DNA of 64,000 bases from Pseudomonas sp. TCU-HL1. GTDB taxonomy: Bacteria; Pseudomonadota; Gammaproteobacteria; Pseudomonadales; Pseudomonadaceae. A program made the translations under genes and the position numbers. The notes under the pieces were generated by a model that was not told the DNA's origin, did no database searches, and worked only from the letters and a program-made list of their open reading frames with translations. The stretch lies in contig NZ_CP015992.1 in NCBI RefSeq assembly GCF_001708505.1, positions 3,968,001 through 4,032,000 of the forward strand, given 5' to 3'. The first letter of the stretch is position 1. Each line of letters begins with the position of its first letter. Below, piece after piece: positions 44,102 to 52,951 of this stretch.

Positions 44102-44519
44102 GAAACCTCCCTGTTCTGATCACAGCTAATGCTGGTTGCCCTTTCGCTTTATATCACGTCGCCTAAGCCATTTCGAAAACTGTGACAGCGATCAAAAAAT
44201 GAAGTGCATCGTACAACTGAATCAGGACGCCAAAACGCTCGGGCTGTCGCACAAGCGCCGCCATCAATCGCTATGCGACTAGGGCAACCAAGGGAAATGT
44301 AAACGTCGGGAAAGGGAGATTTCGGGGTTTCAGATGGTAAGCAGGGGGTAATTGAAGCTCTAGGAGGCGTAAAAAGAGGGCAAGTGAAGGAGGCAGGTTT
44401 ACATTTTTTGGTAAGAACGAAGCCGAAAGCTATGGGGTTTACATTTTTGCGTGACTTCGTGTTAAAATTTCGTTAATAGGCAACCTAAAAACAGTTTAAG
44501 CCCTTACAAATTCTAGCCT
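44102..44519. repeat. Right island end with three AAATGTAAAC motifs
   Basis: A noncoding terminus of about 420 bp, continuing to 44603 inside the chimaeric tmk frame. Motif copies are AAATGTAAACG at 44295-44305 and, inverted, GTTTACATTTTTT at 44397-44409 and GTTTACATTTTT at 44437-44448. An inverted match of the left-end TAAGGGCTT occurs at 44498-44506. It is spaced like a multi-site recombinase end. No gene is seen. Confidence 0.55.
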
Positions 44520-44897
44520 CTAGGCTGATAGGGTGAATACTGAAGACGGAGCAGGCTGCAAACGATCTGGTTTACGCCATAGCCATTCAAGAACCAACGT
44601 CGCGGTGAAACGGTCGCAGAGCACCACGGCGCCACGGGCCAGGGCCGGCTTGATCACGCCTTCGAGGTGCTGGGCGCGGGCGGCGAACACCAACAGCAGC
44701 TCTGTGTCGACCCCCATGGTTTCGTCGCTGGGGGTCAGCAGAATTTCGCGGATTCGCTCAGCGATCGGCGTGCCGCCAGGCTCGCGGGTCAGCACCACCT
44801 CAATGCCGTGGCTACGCAGGCGCTCGGCGAGGTACTCGCGGTTGGTACTCTTTCCGGCGCCTTCGGGGCCTTCCAATGTGATGAACAGACCGCTCAC
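44520..44897 (-). pseudogene. tmk: tmk 5' half (thymidylate kinase residues 1-98), split by the island
   Basis: The first 98 codons encode the P-loop EGPEGAGKSTN, TREPGGTP and CDRFT of Tmk. After Thr98 the frame enters island DNA for 27 unrelated residues. It lacks the helix YAYQGGGRG and the LID region, so the product should be inactive. It follows mltG by 13 bp and is translated normally up to the break. Confidence 0.95.
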
Positions 44898-44910
44898 TGG
44901 GTGTCCTTAT

Positions 44911-45948
44911 TCATTGCGGGATCGGGCTGGAGCGGTAGCCGTTGCGGCGCTTCAACTGGAAGTCACGCACGGCCTGGTTGTGCTCGCCCAGGGTCTCGGA
45001 GAATACATGGCTGCCGTCGCCACGGGCGACGAAATAGAGGCTCTTGCCTGCCGCCGGGTGCAGCGCGGCATGAATGGCCTCACGCCCGACAAGGGCGATG
45101 GGGGTCGGAGGCAGGCCACTGATTACGTAGGTGTTGTAGGGCGTTGGCTCGCGCAGGTGGTCACGGGTCAGGTTGCCGTTGTAACGCTCGCCCAGGCCGT
45201 AGATGACGGTAGGGTCAGTCTGCAGGAGCATCCCGGTCTGCAAACGTCGCACGAAGACGCCAGCGATCTGCCCGCGCTCGCCGGGCACGCCGGTTTCTTT
45301 CTCCACCAGGGAAGCCATGATCAGCGCCTGGTAGGCATCGTTGTAGGGCAGCCGGTCCGCGCGCTTGCCCCACTCCTCGGCTAGTACCTGATCGAGCCTG
45401 TCGCGCGCCTGCTTCAGCAGGTCGATGTCGCGCATGCCGCGCACATAGCGGTAGGTATCGGGGAAGAAGCGTCCTTCCGGATACTCCCCCGGCCGACCGA
45501 GCCGGGCCATCAGATCGGCATCGCTGACGTCGGCCAGCGTCTGTTCCAGTCTGGCCTGCCTAGCCAGTGCCGCCCGCACCTGGCGGAAGTTCCACCCCTC
45601 TACCAACGTCAGGGTGTACTGCACCACCTCACCACGCTGCCACAGGCCAAGCAGGTCAGACGCGCTCATGCCGGGTGCAAGCCGGTACTCACCACTGTGC
45701 AGGGACGCGTTGGACAGGTTGAAGAGCCAGTACTGCCGGAGCCAGAAGGCATTGTTCAGTACTCCCTCCTCTTCCAGGCGATTCAACAGGCCACCCGGCG
45801 TGGCGCCTGCCGGGACGTCCAGCATCCGCTCCGACGAGATGTTCAGGGGTTGTTCGAGGGTGACGCGCTGCTGCCAGCCGGCAAAGGCTACCAGCAGGCC
45901 GGCAAGAAGCAGGCCTGCCTCCAGCATCAGCAGGAATTTGCGTATCAC
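44911..45948 (-). CDS. mltG: Endolytic murein transglycosylase MltG
   Basis: 345 residues from GTG at 45948. Single N-terminal transmembrane helix (residues about 7-25), then a LysM-like region and the YceG catalytic domain with the Glu in IMASLVEKETGVP. It cuts nascent glycan strands and limits their length. It starts 3 bp after pabC stops. Confidence 0.94.
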   Translation of the reverse strand: MIRKFLLMLEAGLLLAGLLVAFAGWQQRVTLEQPLNISSERMLDVPAGATPGGLLNRLEEEGVLNNAFWLRQYWLFNLSNASLHSGEYRLAPGMSASDLLGLWQRGEVVQYTLTLVEGWNFRQVRAALARQARLEQTLADVSDADLMARLGRPGEYPEGRFFPDTYRYVRGMRDIDLLKQARDRLDQVLAEEWGKRADRLPYNDAYQALIMASLVEKETGVPGERGQIAGVFVRRLQTGMLLQTDPTVIYGLGERYNGNLTRDHLREPTPYNTYVISGLPPTPIALVGREAIHAALHPAAGKSLYFVARGDGSHVFSETLGEHNQAVRDFQLKRRNGYRSSPIPQ

Positions 45949-45951
45949 GAA

Positions 45952-46767
45952 TCAGATGTCCAGTAGATCGCGGGCGATGGCCTGAAGTTTACGGGTCAGC
46001 GGCCCGACCGGCCAGTGATGGCCTGTTACAGAACACACCGGCCAGATACCGAAGAGGCTGTTGCAGAGAAAAACCTCGTCGGCCCGGATGAACTCCTCGA
46101 AGGCAATGTCACGCACCTCGGTCTTCATCCCGCTGGCCACGGCACTGTCCAGCAGAGCCGAACGCATCACACCGGCAACGCCACAACGGGACAGCTCAGC
46201 CGTAACCAGCACGCCATCACGAACGATGAACAGGTTGCTGAACACGCCCTCGATCACGCGTCCTGATTGGTCACGCATCAGTCCCTCGGCGTAATCGCTG
46301 CCCTGCCATTCTGCACGGGCCAAGACCTGTTCCAGGCGATTCAGGTGCTTGAGGCCGGCCAGCAATGGCTGCTCGGCGAGGCGAGTGGAACAGGGGAACA
46401 GTTGGACGCCCTGCTCCGCATTGGATTCCGGATAGACTGGAAACGGACTGCCCTGCAAGATGCGGCGAGGCAGTGCTACAGGCGGCGGCGCATAGCCCCG
46501 CAAGCCTTCACCGCGAGTGACCATCAACTTGGCGACGCCCTCTCCCAGCCCGGCCGAAAACGCCAGCAGCTCGGTACGCATCAGTTGAAGGTCAAGGGGA
46601 ATGGCAAGGCGCCGGCAGCCTTCGGCCAGCCGCGCCATGTGGTACTCAAGAAGCGGGGGCCGACCGGCACGTACGGCGATGGTCTCGAACAACCCATCGC
46701 CGTAGGCCAGGCCGCGATCCTTGATGGACAGCGACTCGGCCGGGCGACCGTCGACCCAGTTCAGCAT
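45952..46767 (-). CDS. pabC: Aminodeoxychorismate lyase PabC
   Basis: 271 residues. Class IV PLP-dependent fold with KHLNRLEQVLARAEW holding the PLP lysine and the N-terminal MLNWVDGRPAESLSIKDRGL. It makes p-aminobenzoate for folate synthesis. Its start overlaps the fabF stop (TGATG). Confidence 0.94.
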   Translation of the reverse strand: MLNWVDGRPAESLSIKDRGLAYGDGLFETIAVRAGRPPLLEYHMARLAEGCRRLAIPLDLQLMRTELLAFSAGLGEGVAKLMVTRGEGLRGYAPPPVALPRRILQGSPFPVYPESNAEQGVQLFPCSTRLAEQPLLAGLKHLNRLEQVLARAEWQGSDYAEGLMRDQSGRVIEGVFSNLFIVRDGVLVTAELSRCGVAGVMRSALLDSAVASGMKTEVRDIAFEEFIRADEVFLCNSLFGIWPVCSVTGHHWPVGPLTRKLQAIARDLLDI

Positions 46768-48011
46768 CAGCCCGCGAACCGGCGGAACACCAGGGAACCG
46801 TTGGTGCCGCCGAAGCCGAAGGAGTTGGACAACACCACATCGATGGACATGGAGCGCGCTTCGTGAGGCACGAAGTCGAGGTCGCAGCCTTCGTCCGGCT
46901 CGTCCAGGTTGATGGTGGGTGGCGCCACCTGGTCGCGCAGGGCCAGCACGCTGAAGATCGCTTCAACGGCGCCGGCGGCACCCAGCAGGTGGCCCGTCAT
47001 GGACTTGGTAGAACTGACCGCAAACTGGTGGGCGTGCTCGCCAAACACCGATTTCAGCGCCATCGCTTCAGCAATGTCGCCTGCTGGCGTCGAAGTGCCG
47101 TGAGCGTTGACGTACTGAACCTGGTCAGTGTTCAGGCCGGCATCGCGCAGGGCGTTGCGCATGCAGCGGGCAGCACCTGCGCCATCATCCGGCGGGGACG
47201 TCATGTGATAAGCGTCGCCGCTCATGCCGAAACCAATCAGCTCGGCATAGATGGTCGCACCACGGGCCTTTGCGTGCTCCAGCTCTTCCAGCACCAAGGC
47301 GCCGGCGCCGTCAGACAGCACGAAGCCGTCGCGCCCCTTGTCCCACGGACGGCTGGCACGAGTCGGGTCATCATTGCGGGTGGACAGCGCGCGGGCTGCA
47401 CCAAAGCCGCCCAGACCCAAGCCGCAAGCTGCCATTTCGGAACCACCCGCGACCATGACGTCCGCTTCGCCGTAGGCGATGTTGCGGGCAGCCATGCCGA
47501 TGCAGTGAGTGCCGGTGGTGCAGGCGGTGGCAATGGCGTAATTCGGCCCCTGGATACCCAGGTGGATCGACAGGAAGCCCGACACCATATTGATGATGGA
47601 GCCGGGAACGAAGAAGGGCGAAATGCGACGCGGACCTTGATCGATCAGGGACTTGCAGTTGTTCTCGATATTGGTCAGGCCGCCGATACCGGAGCCCATG
47701 GCCACACCGATACGCTCACGATTGGCATCGGTGACTTCGAGCCCCGAATCACGCACAGCCTGGAAGCTCGCGGCAAGGCCGTACTGGATGAACAGGTCGA
47801 GCTTGCGCGCTTCCTTGGCCGACAGGTACTCCTCGACGTTGAACCCCTTGACCGAGCCACCGAAACGAGTGGTGTACGCGGAAAGGTCCATATGTTCGAT
47901 CAGGCCAATTCCACTGCGGCCAGCCAGAATTCCCTGCCAACTGCTCGATACATCGGTACCCAGCGGCGACAGCATGCCAATGCCAGTGACCACGACGCGT
48001 CTACGCGACAC
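46767..48011 (-). CDS. fabF: Beta-ketoacyl-ACP synthase II
   Basis: 414 residues from GTG at 48011 with AAGGAG 6 nt upstream, preferred over an ATG six codons earlier. The catalytic set is present: Cys about 164 in TACTTGTHCIG, His in NAHGTSTPAGD and Lys/His in STKSMTGHLLGAAG. It elongates acyl-ACP with malonyl-ACP. Separated from acpP by a terminator. Confidence 0.96.
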   Translation of the reverse strand: MSRRRVVVTGIGMLSPLGTDVSSSWQGILAGRSGIGLIEHMDLSAYTTRFGGSVKGFNVEEYLSAKEARKLDLFIQYGLAASFQAVRDSGLEVTDANRERIGVAMGSGIGGLTNIENNCKSLIDQGPRRISPFFVPGSIINMVSGFLSIHLGIQGPNYAIATACTTGTHCIGMAARNIAYGEADVMVAGGSEMAACGLGLGGFGAARALSTRNDDPTRASRPWDKGRDGFVLSDGAGALVLEELEHAKARGATIYAELIGFGMSGDAYHMTSPPDDGAGAARCMRNALRDAGLNTDQVQYVNAHGTSTPAGDIAEAMALKSVFGEHAHQFAVSSTKSMTGHLLGAAGAVEAIFSVLALRDQVAPPTINLDEPDEGCDLDFVPHEARSMSIDVVLSNSFGFGGTNGSLVFRRFAG

Positions 48012-48120
48012 AGCGATCTCCTTCTTCAATCTCTACACGGCGGTTGATTCGGATTAACAGACTGTTGAAAAGCCCGGCAGGCAACACGCAAACCGTGGAT
48101 TTTCAACAATCGGCTTAAAG

Positions 48121-48156
48121 AAAAGCCGCACGCCCCAATCGGGTCGTGCGGCTTTT
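48121..48156 (-). terminator. Hairpin terminator between acpP and fabF
   Basis: Stem AAAAGCCGCACG / CGTGCGGCTTTT, 12 bp. It is likely to stop most acpP transcripts so that acyl carrier protein is made in excess of FabF. A second weaker pairing, TGTTGAAAA with TTTTCAACA (48062-48107), lies on the fabF side. Confidence 0.85.
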
Positions 48157-48181
48157 CCGCGTCGGGTAACCGACGACTACA

Positions 48182-48418
48182 TTACTGCGCGTGGGCGTTG
48201 ATGTAGTCGATGGCTTCCTGAACGGTGGTGATCTTCTCGGCTTGCTCGTCCGGGATCTCGGTCTCGAATTCCTCTTCCAGAGCCATCACCAGCTCAACGG
48301 TGTCAAGGGAATCGGCGCCCAGGTCTTCAACGAAGGAAGCGCTGTTGGTGACTTCGTCTTCTTTGACGCCCAGTTGCTCGGCGACGATTTTCTTGACGCG
48401 TTCTTCGATGGTGCTCAT
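48182..48418 (-). CDS. acpP: Acyl carrier protein
   Basis: 78 residues. The phosphopantetheine serine is in DLGADSLDTVELVM. It carries growing acyl chains in fatty-acid synthesis. It sits between fabG and fabF with a 190-bp upstream gap, which fits an own promoter. Confidence 0.98.
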   Translation of the reverse strand: MSTIEERVKKIVAEQLGVKEDEVTNSASFVEDLGADSLDTVELVMALEEEFETEIPDEQAEKITTVQEAIDYINAHAQ

Positions 48419-48609
48419 ACCGTGTTTTCACTCCTATGGAAAAATCCGTGCAGCTGGGGCTGCAGTGTATAGAAAGGGTTTTCCGCATTTCAAGCAGAAC
48501 GCCTGAACCCCTTCTGGATCGCCGCAACGAAATGTCTATAACCCGACTGCACTGTTATAGCGAATTCTAGACAGGCCATATGACAGCTTCCTGAAGGGAT
48601 TCGTCACAT

Positions 48610-49353
48610 TCAGCTCATGTACATGCCGCCATTGACCGGAACGGTGGCGCCGGTGACATAGGCGGCACCGTCGGAAGCAAGGAAACCAACTACCTTGGCG
48701 ATCTCTTCGGCCTGGCCCAGGCGGCCCAACGGAATCTGGGTCAGCAGCGCATCGCGCTGGGCTTCCGGCAGCTCGCGGGTCATATCGGTGTCAATGAAGC
48801 CCGGGGCTACGGCGTTGACGGTAATGGCACGGGAACCGACCTCGCGCGCCAGGGCGCGGCTGAAACCTTCGAGGCCGGCCTTGGCTGCGGCGTAGTTGGT
48901 CTGGCCAGCGTTACCCATCGCACCCACCACCGAACCGATGTTGATGATGCGCCCCCAGCGAGCCTTGGTCATGCCACGCAGTACCGCCTTGGAGAGGCGA
49001 TACAGGCTGTTGAGGTTGGTGTTGATGACATCGAACCACTCGTCGTCCTTCATGCGCAGCATGAGGTTGTCACGGGTGATACCGGCGTTGTTCACCAGGA
49101 TCAGCGGCTGACCCTGGTGCTGCTGGATCTGCTCCAGCGCGCTGGCGACCGACTCGTCATTGCTGACGTCCAGCACCAGGCCAGCACCTTCGATGCCGTT
49201 GCTCTTGAGGTACTCGGTGATGCGCTCGGCACCGGAAGCGGAGGTCGCAGTGCCGATGACGACGGCGCCCTGACGACCCAGTTCGAGAGCGATAGCCTGG
49301 CCAATGCCGCGGCTCGCACCGGTGACCAATGCCACCTTACCTTGCAGACTCAT
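48610..49353 (-). CDS. fabG: 3-oxoacyl-ACP reductase FabG
   Basis: 247 residues. SDR fold with NADPH motif TGASRGIG and catalytic Ser-Tyr-Lys in NIGSVVGAMGN and NYAAAK. It reduces beta-ketoacyl-ACP. It lies 15 bp after the fabD stop. Confidence 0.97.
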   Translation of the reverse strand: MSLQGKVALVTGASRGIGQAIALELGRQGAVVIGTATSASGAERITEYLKSNGIEGAGLVLDVSNDESVASALEQIQQHQGQPLILVNNAGITRDNLMLRMKDDEWFDVINTNLNSLYRLSKAVLRGMTKARWGRIINIGSVVGAMGNAGQTNYAAAKAGLEGFSRALAREVGSRAITVNAVAPGFIDTDMTRELPEAQRDALLTQIPLGRLGQAEEIAKVVGFLASDGAAYVTGATVPVNGGMYMS

Positions 49354-49368
49354 AGGTCTTCTCCTTGT

Positions 49369-50307
49369 TCAGGCCAGCGCGGCACGGGCAGCCGCGAAAG
49401 CATCAGGGGTATCCAGGTTGTGGGTGTTGACACCCTTCACACAGCGCTTGTTCAGACCGGACAGCACCTTGCCCGGACCGCATTCCACCAGGTCGGTGAC
49501 ACCGCGTTCGGACAGGCTGACCATCGACTCAACCCAACGCACCGGGCTGTAGAGCTGGGCAAGCAGATCGAGCTTGAGCTGGGACAGATCAGCCACAACA
49601 GCGGCGCTCACGTTCTGCACCAGGGGAATCTGCGGTGCTTGCCAGGCGAGCGCTTCGACGGCCTCGGCGAAACGCTCGGCAGCTGGCTTCATCAGAGCGC
49701 AGTGGGACGGCACGCTGACCGGCAACGCCATGGCGCGCTTGGCGCCACGAGCCTTGCACGCCTCGATGGCACGCTCGACAGCAGCGGCAGCACCTGCGAT
49801 CACCACCTGGCCCGGGGCGTTGAAGTTCACCGCACTGACCACTTCACCCTGAGCCGCGTCGGCGCAGGCTGCCAGCACGTCGGCATCATCCAGACCGAGG
49901 ATGGCAGCCATACCGCCCTGCCCTGCCGACACAGCCTGCTGCATCAGTTGGCCACGACGCTCCACCAGCTTCACCGCATCGGTGAAGTCCAGGCTACCGG
50001 CAGCCACCAGAGCGGAGTATTCCCCCAGGCTGTGACCAGCCACATAGGCCGGGCGCGCACCACCCTCAGCCAACCACAGACGCCACAGGGCGATGGAAGC
50101 AGCGAGGATGGCCGGCTGGGTTTTGTCGGTCTGATTGAGTTGTTCTTCCGGACCTTGCTGGGTCAGTGCCCAGAGGTCATAGCCGAGGGCCTCGGAGGCT
50201 TCGGCGAAGGTATCCAGGACCAGCTTCTGCTGGCCCCCCTGCTCGGCCAGCATACCCAGAGACTGGGAGCCTTGGCCGGGGAATACGAAAGCGAGGGATG
50301 CGGACAT
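49369..50307 (-). CDS. fabD: Malonyl-CoA-ACP transacylase
   Basis: 312 residues from ATG at 50307 (AAGGGA upstream); a 20-codon extension is possible but not typical. N-terminal FVFPGQGSQSLGM; nucleophile in GHSLGEYSAL (Ser about 92). It transfers malonyl from CoA to ACP. Confidence 0.96.
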   Translation of the reverse strand: MSASLAFVFPGQGSQSLGMLAEQGGQQKLVLDTFAEASEALGYDLWALTQQGPEEQLNQTDKTQPAILAASIALWRLWLAEGGARPAYVAGHSLGEYSALVAAGSLDFTDAVKLVERRGQLMQQAVSAGQGGMAAILGLDDADVLAACADAAQGEVVSAVNFNAPGQVVIAGAAAAVERAIEACKARGAKRAMALPVSVPSHCALMKPAAERFAEAVEALAWQAPQIPLVQNVSAAVVADLSQLKLDLLAQLYSPVRWVESMVSLSERGVTDLVECGPGKVLSGLNKRCVKGVNTHNLDTPDAFAAARAALA

Positions 50308-50461
50308 GGGGTGAGGTCCCTTATCTGACGGTATAGGGAGATTGACGCCCGGCATAGCCAAGCGCACGAAACTGACAGTTGGATGACAGGCTGCCGGTGG
50401 CGGTCACATTCTAGGGTCTATTAGCGTTTCATCGCGAACCGCGAGCGAATGCCAATAGGCT

Positions 50462-51472
50462 CTACAGCAACAGATGCTCCAAACGACCATGAAGGCGCTG
50501 CGGGAGATTCTCTCGAACCTCGATCATCGCGCGACGAATGGCGCTCTGAAAGCCCTCTGAACCAGCCGAGCCGTGGCTCTTGATGACAATGCCCTGCAAC
50601 CCCAGGAAACTCGCCCCATTGTGGCGCGCGGGTGCCAGGTCAGTGCGCAGCCGGCGCAACAAAGGCAACGCCAGCGCCCCCACCATTCGAGCCCCGAGAC
50701 TCTCGGTGAACAAGGCCTCCATGCGCGAGGAAATCATCGACGCAAGCCCCTCGCTGGACTTGAGCAGGATGTTGCCGACGAAACCGTCGCACACCACCAC
50801 GTCCGCTTCTCCCCGGTACAGGCCATCGCCTTCGATGTAGCCGATGTAATTGAGGCCCTCGGCCTGCTGCAACAGATTCGCCGCCAGCTTGACCTGCTGG
50901 TTGCCCTTGATGTCTTCGGTACCGACATTCAGTAGCGCGATGCGCGGACGCACAGTACCCAAGGCCTCGGCAGCAACCGCCCCCATCACCGCGAACTGAT
51001 AGAGATGCTCGGCACTGCAATCGACATTGGCACCCAGATCCAGCAAATGGCAGTGGCCACGCGCCGTGGGAATCGCACTGACCATGGCCGGACGATCGAT
51101 CCCGGGCAACGTCTTCAGGACATAGCGGGAGAGCGCCATCAAGGCACCGGTATTACCGGCACTGACACAGGCCTGGGCACGGCCATTGCGCACCAGTTCG
51201 AGGGCGACGCGCATCGAGGCATCCGGCTTGCCGCGCAGGGCTTGCGCAGGACGCTCGTCCATGGCGATCACTTCGCTGGCATGTTCGATTTGCAGGCGAT
51301 GACGATCGGCCGCTGGAACACGGGCGACGAGATCTTCAAGAAGGGGGGCTTGGCCAACGAGGACCAGGTGAAGCGAGGGGAACTCAGCCAGACAGGCGAT
51401 GCTGGCTGGAACAATGCAGCGGGGACCGTAGTCCCCGCCCATTGCATCAATCGCGATGATCGAGGCGGCCAA
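50462..51472 (-). CDS. plsX: Phosphate acyltransferase PlsX
   Basis: 336 residues from a TTG start at 51472; IIAIDAMGGDYGP is the family N-terminus, and no ATG fits. It converts acyl-ACP to acyl-phosphate, the first step to phosphatidic acid. It follows rpmF by a few bases in the conserved rpmF-plsX-fab order. Confidence 0.95.
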   Translation of the reverse strand: MAASIIAIDAMGGDYGPRCIVPASIACLAEFPSLHLVLVGQAPLLEDLVARVPAADRHRLQIEHASEVIAMDERPAQALRGKPDASMRVALELVRNGRAQACVSAGNTGALMALSRYVLKTLPGIDRPAMVSAIPTARGHCHLLDLGANVDCSAEHLYQFAVMGAVAAEALGTVRPRIALLNVGTEDIKGNQQVKLAANLLQQAEGLNYIGYIEGDGLYRGEADVVVCDGFVGNILLKSSEGLASMISSRMEALFTESLGARMVGALALPLLRRLRTDLAPARHNGASFLGLQGIVIKSHGSAGSEGFQSAIRRAMIEVRENLPQRLHGRLEHLLL

Positions 51473-51475
51473 GGA

Positions 51476-51658
51476 TTACTCGGCAGCGCCCTTGTCGACC
51501 ACTTTGCGACCGCGGTAGAAACCGTCCGGGGAAACGTGGTGGCGCAGGTGAACTTCACCAGTGCTCTTTTCTACGGACAGTGCATTGGCCTCGAGGGCGT
51601 CGTGGGAACGACGCATGTCGCGTGCCGAGCGGGATTTTTTGTTCTGCTGAACAGCCAT
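51476..51658 (-). CDS. rpmF: Ribosomal protein bL32
   Basis: 60 residues from ATG at 51658: MAVQQNKKSRSARDMRRSHD is diagnostic. It is the Cys-less (C-minus) form with no zinc ligands, as is usual in Pseudomonas. It lies between yceD and plsX. Confidence 0.96.
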   Translation of the reverse strand: MAVQQNKKSRSARDMRRSHDALEANALSVEKSTGEVHLRHHVSPDGFYRGRKVVDKGAAE

Positions 51659-51671
51659 AATCAATTAACTC

Positions 51672-52199
51672 CTAAACGTTTGGGTCACGCTTTAACTGCG
51701 CCAATACACTGAACGGGTTGGACCGCGAAACCTCGTCCTTGCTCGGCTCGGGCTCATCGGTGCCCACCGGCTGTTGGCAATCTTCAGGGTCATGGGCCGG
51801 AACTATGGGCAGGGCGAGCAGCAACTCGTCCTCGACCAGAGTCATCAGATCCAGCGGATCTTCACCCACTTCCAGCACGTCATAGCCCTTCGGCAGCGAC
51901 TGACTGTCAGCCCCTTCCTTCACCACCGCGTAATCACATTCGCTGTGGATGTTCAGAGCTACCAGCTCGAGACAACGCTGGCAAACCATCTTGACCTCGA
52001 CGTCAATCCGGCTATGGATAACGACTGCGCGACGTTCGTCACGAGCAAACGCCAGGCTTGCATGGATGCTGCCCGCGCTGTCCGCTAAGGGTTCGCAGAG
52101 TCGCTCCAGACTGGCGAGCGCAATGTCACCTTCAAGAGTGACTTCGCGGTCCGCCAGCTTGCGCGGATCTACATGAGGTGGAATCGGCCCATTCAACAT
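51672..52199 (-). CDS. yceD: YceD (DUF177), 23S rRNA accumulation protein
   Basis: 175 residues. DUF177 features include VCQRCLELVALNI and the C-terminal NPFSVLAQLKR. In E. coli it is required for proper 23S rRNA accumulation. Here it heads the yceD-rpmF-plsX-fab unit, divergent from maf. Confidence 0.92.
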   Translation of the reverse strand: MLNGPIPPHVDPRKLADREVTLEGDIALASLERLCEPLADSAGSIHASLAFARDERRAVVIHSRIDVEVKMVCQRCLELVALNIHSECDYAVVKEGADSQSLPKGYDVLEVGEDPLDLMTLVEDELLLALPIVPAHDPEDCQQPVGTDEPEPSKDEVSRSNPFSVLAQLKRDPNV

Positions 52200-52306
52200 A
52201 GGCGCAGCATTCTATGGATGAGCCCCTGCCCTGTCAAAAGAAATTCCGCGCTGTCCGCAGCTTGAGGGGCTCGATAGAATCCTTCGCCCAATCCCCGGAG
52301 ATCGCC

Positions 52307-52885
52307 ATGCTACCCCTGGTGCTCGCATCCAGCTCCCCCTACCGCCGAGAACTGCTCGAGCGGCTGCGCTTACCCTTCACCTGGAGCGCGCCCGCCATCG
52401 ACGAAAGCCGCCACCCCCAGGAGCCGGCCGAACAACTGGTACGCCGACTAGCCCTGGAAAAGGCCCGCGCCCTTACCCCGCAACACAGGAATCATTTGAT
52501 CATCGGCTCCGACCAGGTCGCAGTGCTTGGCAACCAGATCCTTGGCAAGCCGCACGACTTCGAGCGCGCACGCAGCCAACTTCTTGCGGCCAGCGGCGCC
52601 AGTGTCAGTTTCCTCACCGGGCTGGCCGTATTGAATAGCGCCACCGGCCAATTCCAGGTCGATTGCGTGCCATTCACCGTGCACTTCCGCGACCTCGATG
52701 AAGCTCGCGTCACGCGCTACCTGGAAGCCGAGCAACCCTACGACTGCGCAGGCAGCTTCAAGGCTGAAGGACTGGGGGTCAGCCTGTTCCGCGCCACCGA
52801 AGGCAGCGACGCTACCAGCCTTGTCGGCCTGCCACTGATCCGCCTGGTGGACATGCTACTCGCCGAAGGCATGCAAATCCCCTGA
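52307..52885 (+). CDS. Maf-family nucleotide pyrophosphatase (YceF type)
   Basis: 192 residues from ATG at 52307 with CGGAG upstream. Maf motifs are LASSSPYRRELLERL, IIGSDQVAVL and GKPHDFERA. The YceF subfamily hydrolyses m7GTP; the subfamily choice rests on its neighbours (yceD, rluC). Monocistronic with its own terminator. Confidence 0.9.
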   Translation: MLPLVLASSSPYRRELLERLRLPFTWSAPAIDESRHPQEPAEQLVRRLALEKARALTPQHRNHLIIGSDQVAVLGNQILGKPHDFERARSQLLAASGASVSFLTGLAVLNSATGQFQVDCVPFTVHFRDLDEARVTRYLEAEQPYDCAGSFKAEGLGVSLFRATEGSDATSLVGLPLIRLVDMLLAEGMQIP

Positions 52886-52906
52886 GCGCACATATAGAAG
52901 GAAGAA

Positions 52907-52934
52907 AGCCCGGCAATGCCGGGCTCTCTTTTTT
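52907..52934. terminator. Terminator between maf and sppA
   Basis: AGCCCGGC-AAT-GCCGGGCT hairpin followed by a T-rich tail on the plus strand. It serves maf and possibly the convergent sppA. Confidence 0.88.
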
Positions 52935-52951
52935 CTGTGCACTGCACCCCC

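Larger units (their letters stand above)
16422..44603. mobile_element. Genomic island (Gamma-Mobile-Trio-like) integrated in tmk, about 28.2 kb
   Basis: The limits are set by the two points where the Tmk reading frame stops matching: the codon for Asp99 ends at 16421 and that for Thr98 ends at 44604. The exact crossover is uncertain by a few bases and no long direct repeat is seen. The interior has visibly lower GC and different codon use from the flanks. It carries a dNMP kinase, three consecutive recombination genes resembling gmtY-gmtZ-gmtX, a fourth tyrosine recombinase, and cargo made largely of anti-phage functions. Both ends contain AAATGTAAAC motifs. Confidence 0.92.

Noticed and set aside
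46863..48047. 394-codon plus-strand open frame
   Set aside because: Antisense shadow of fabF.
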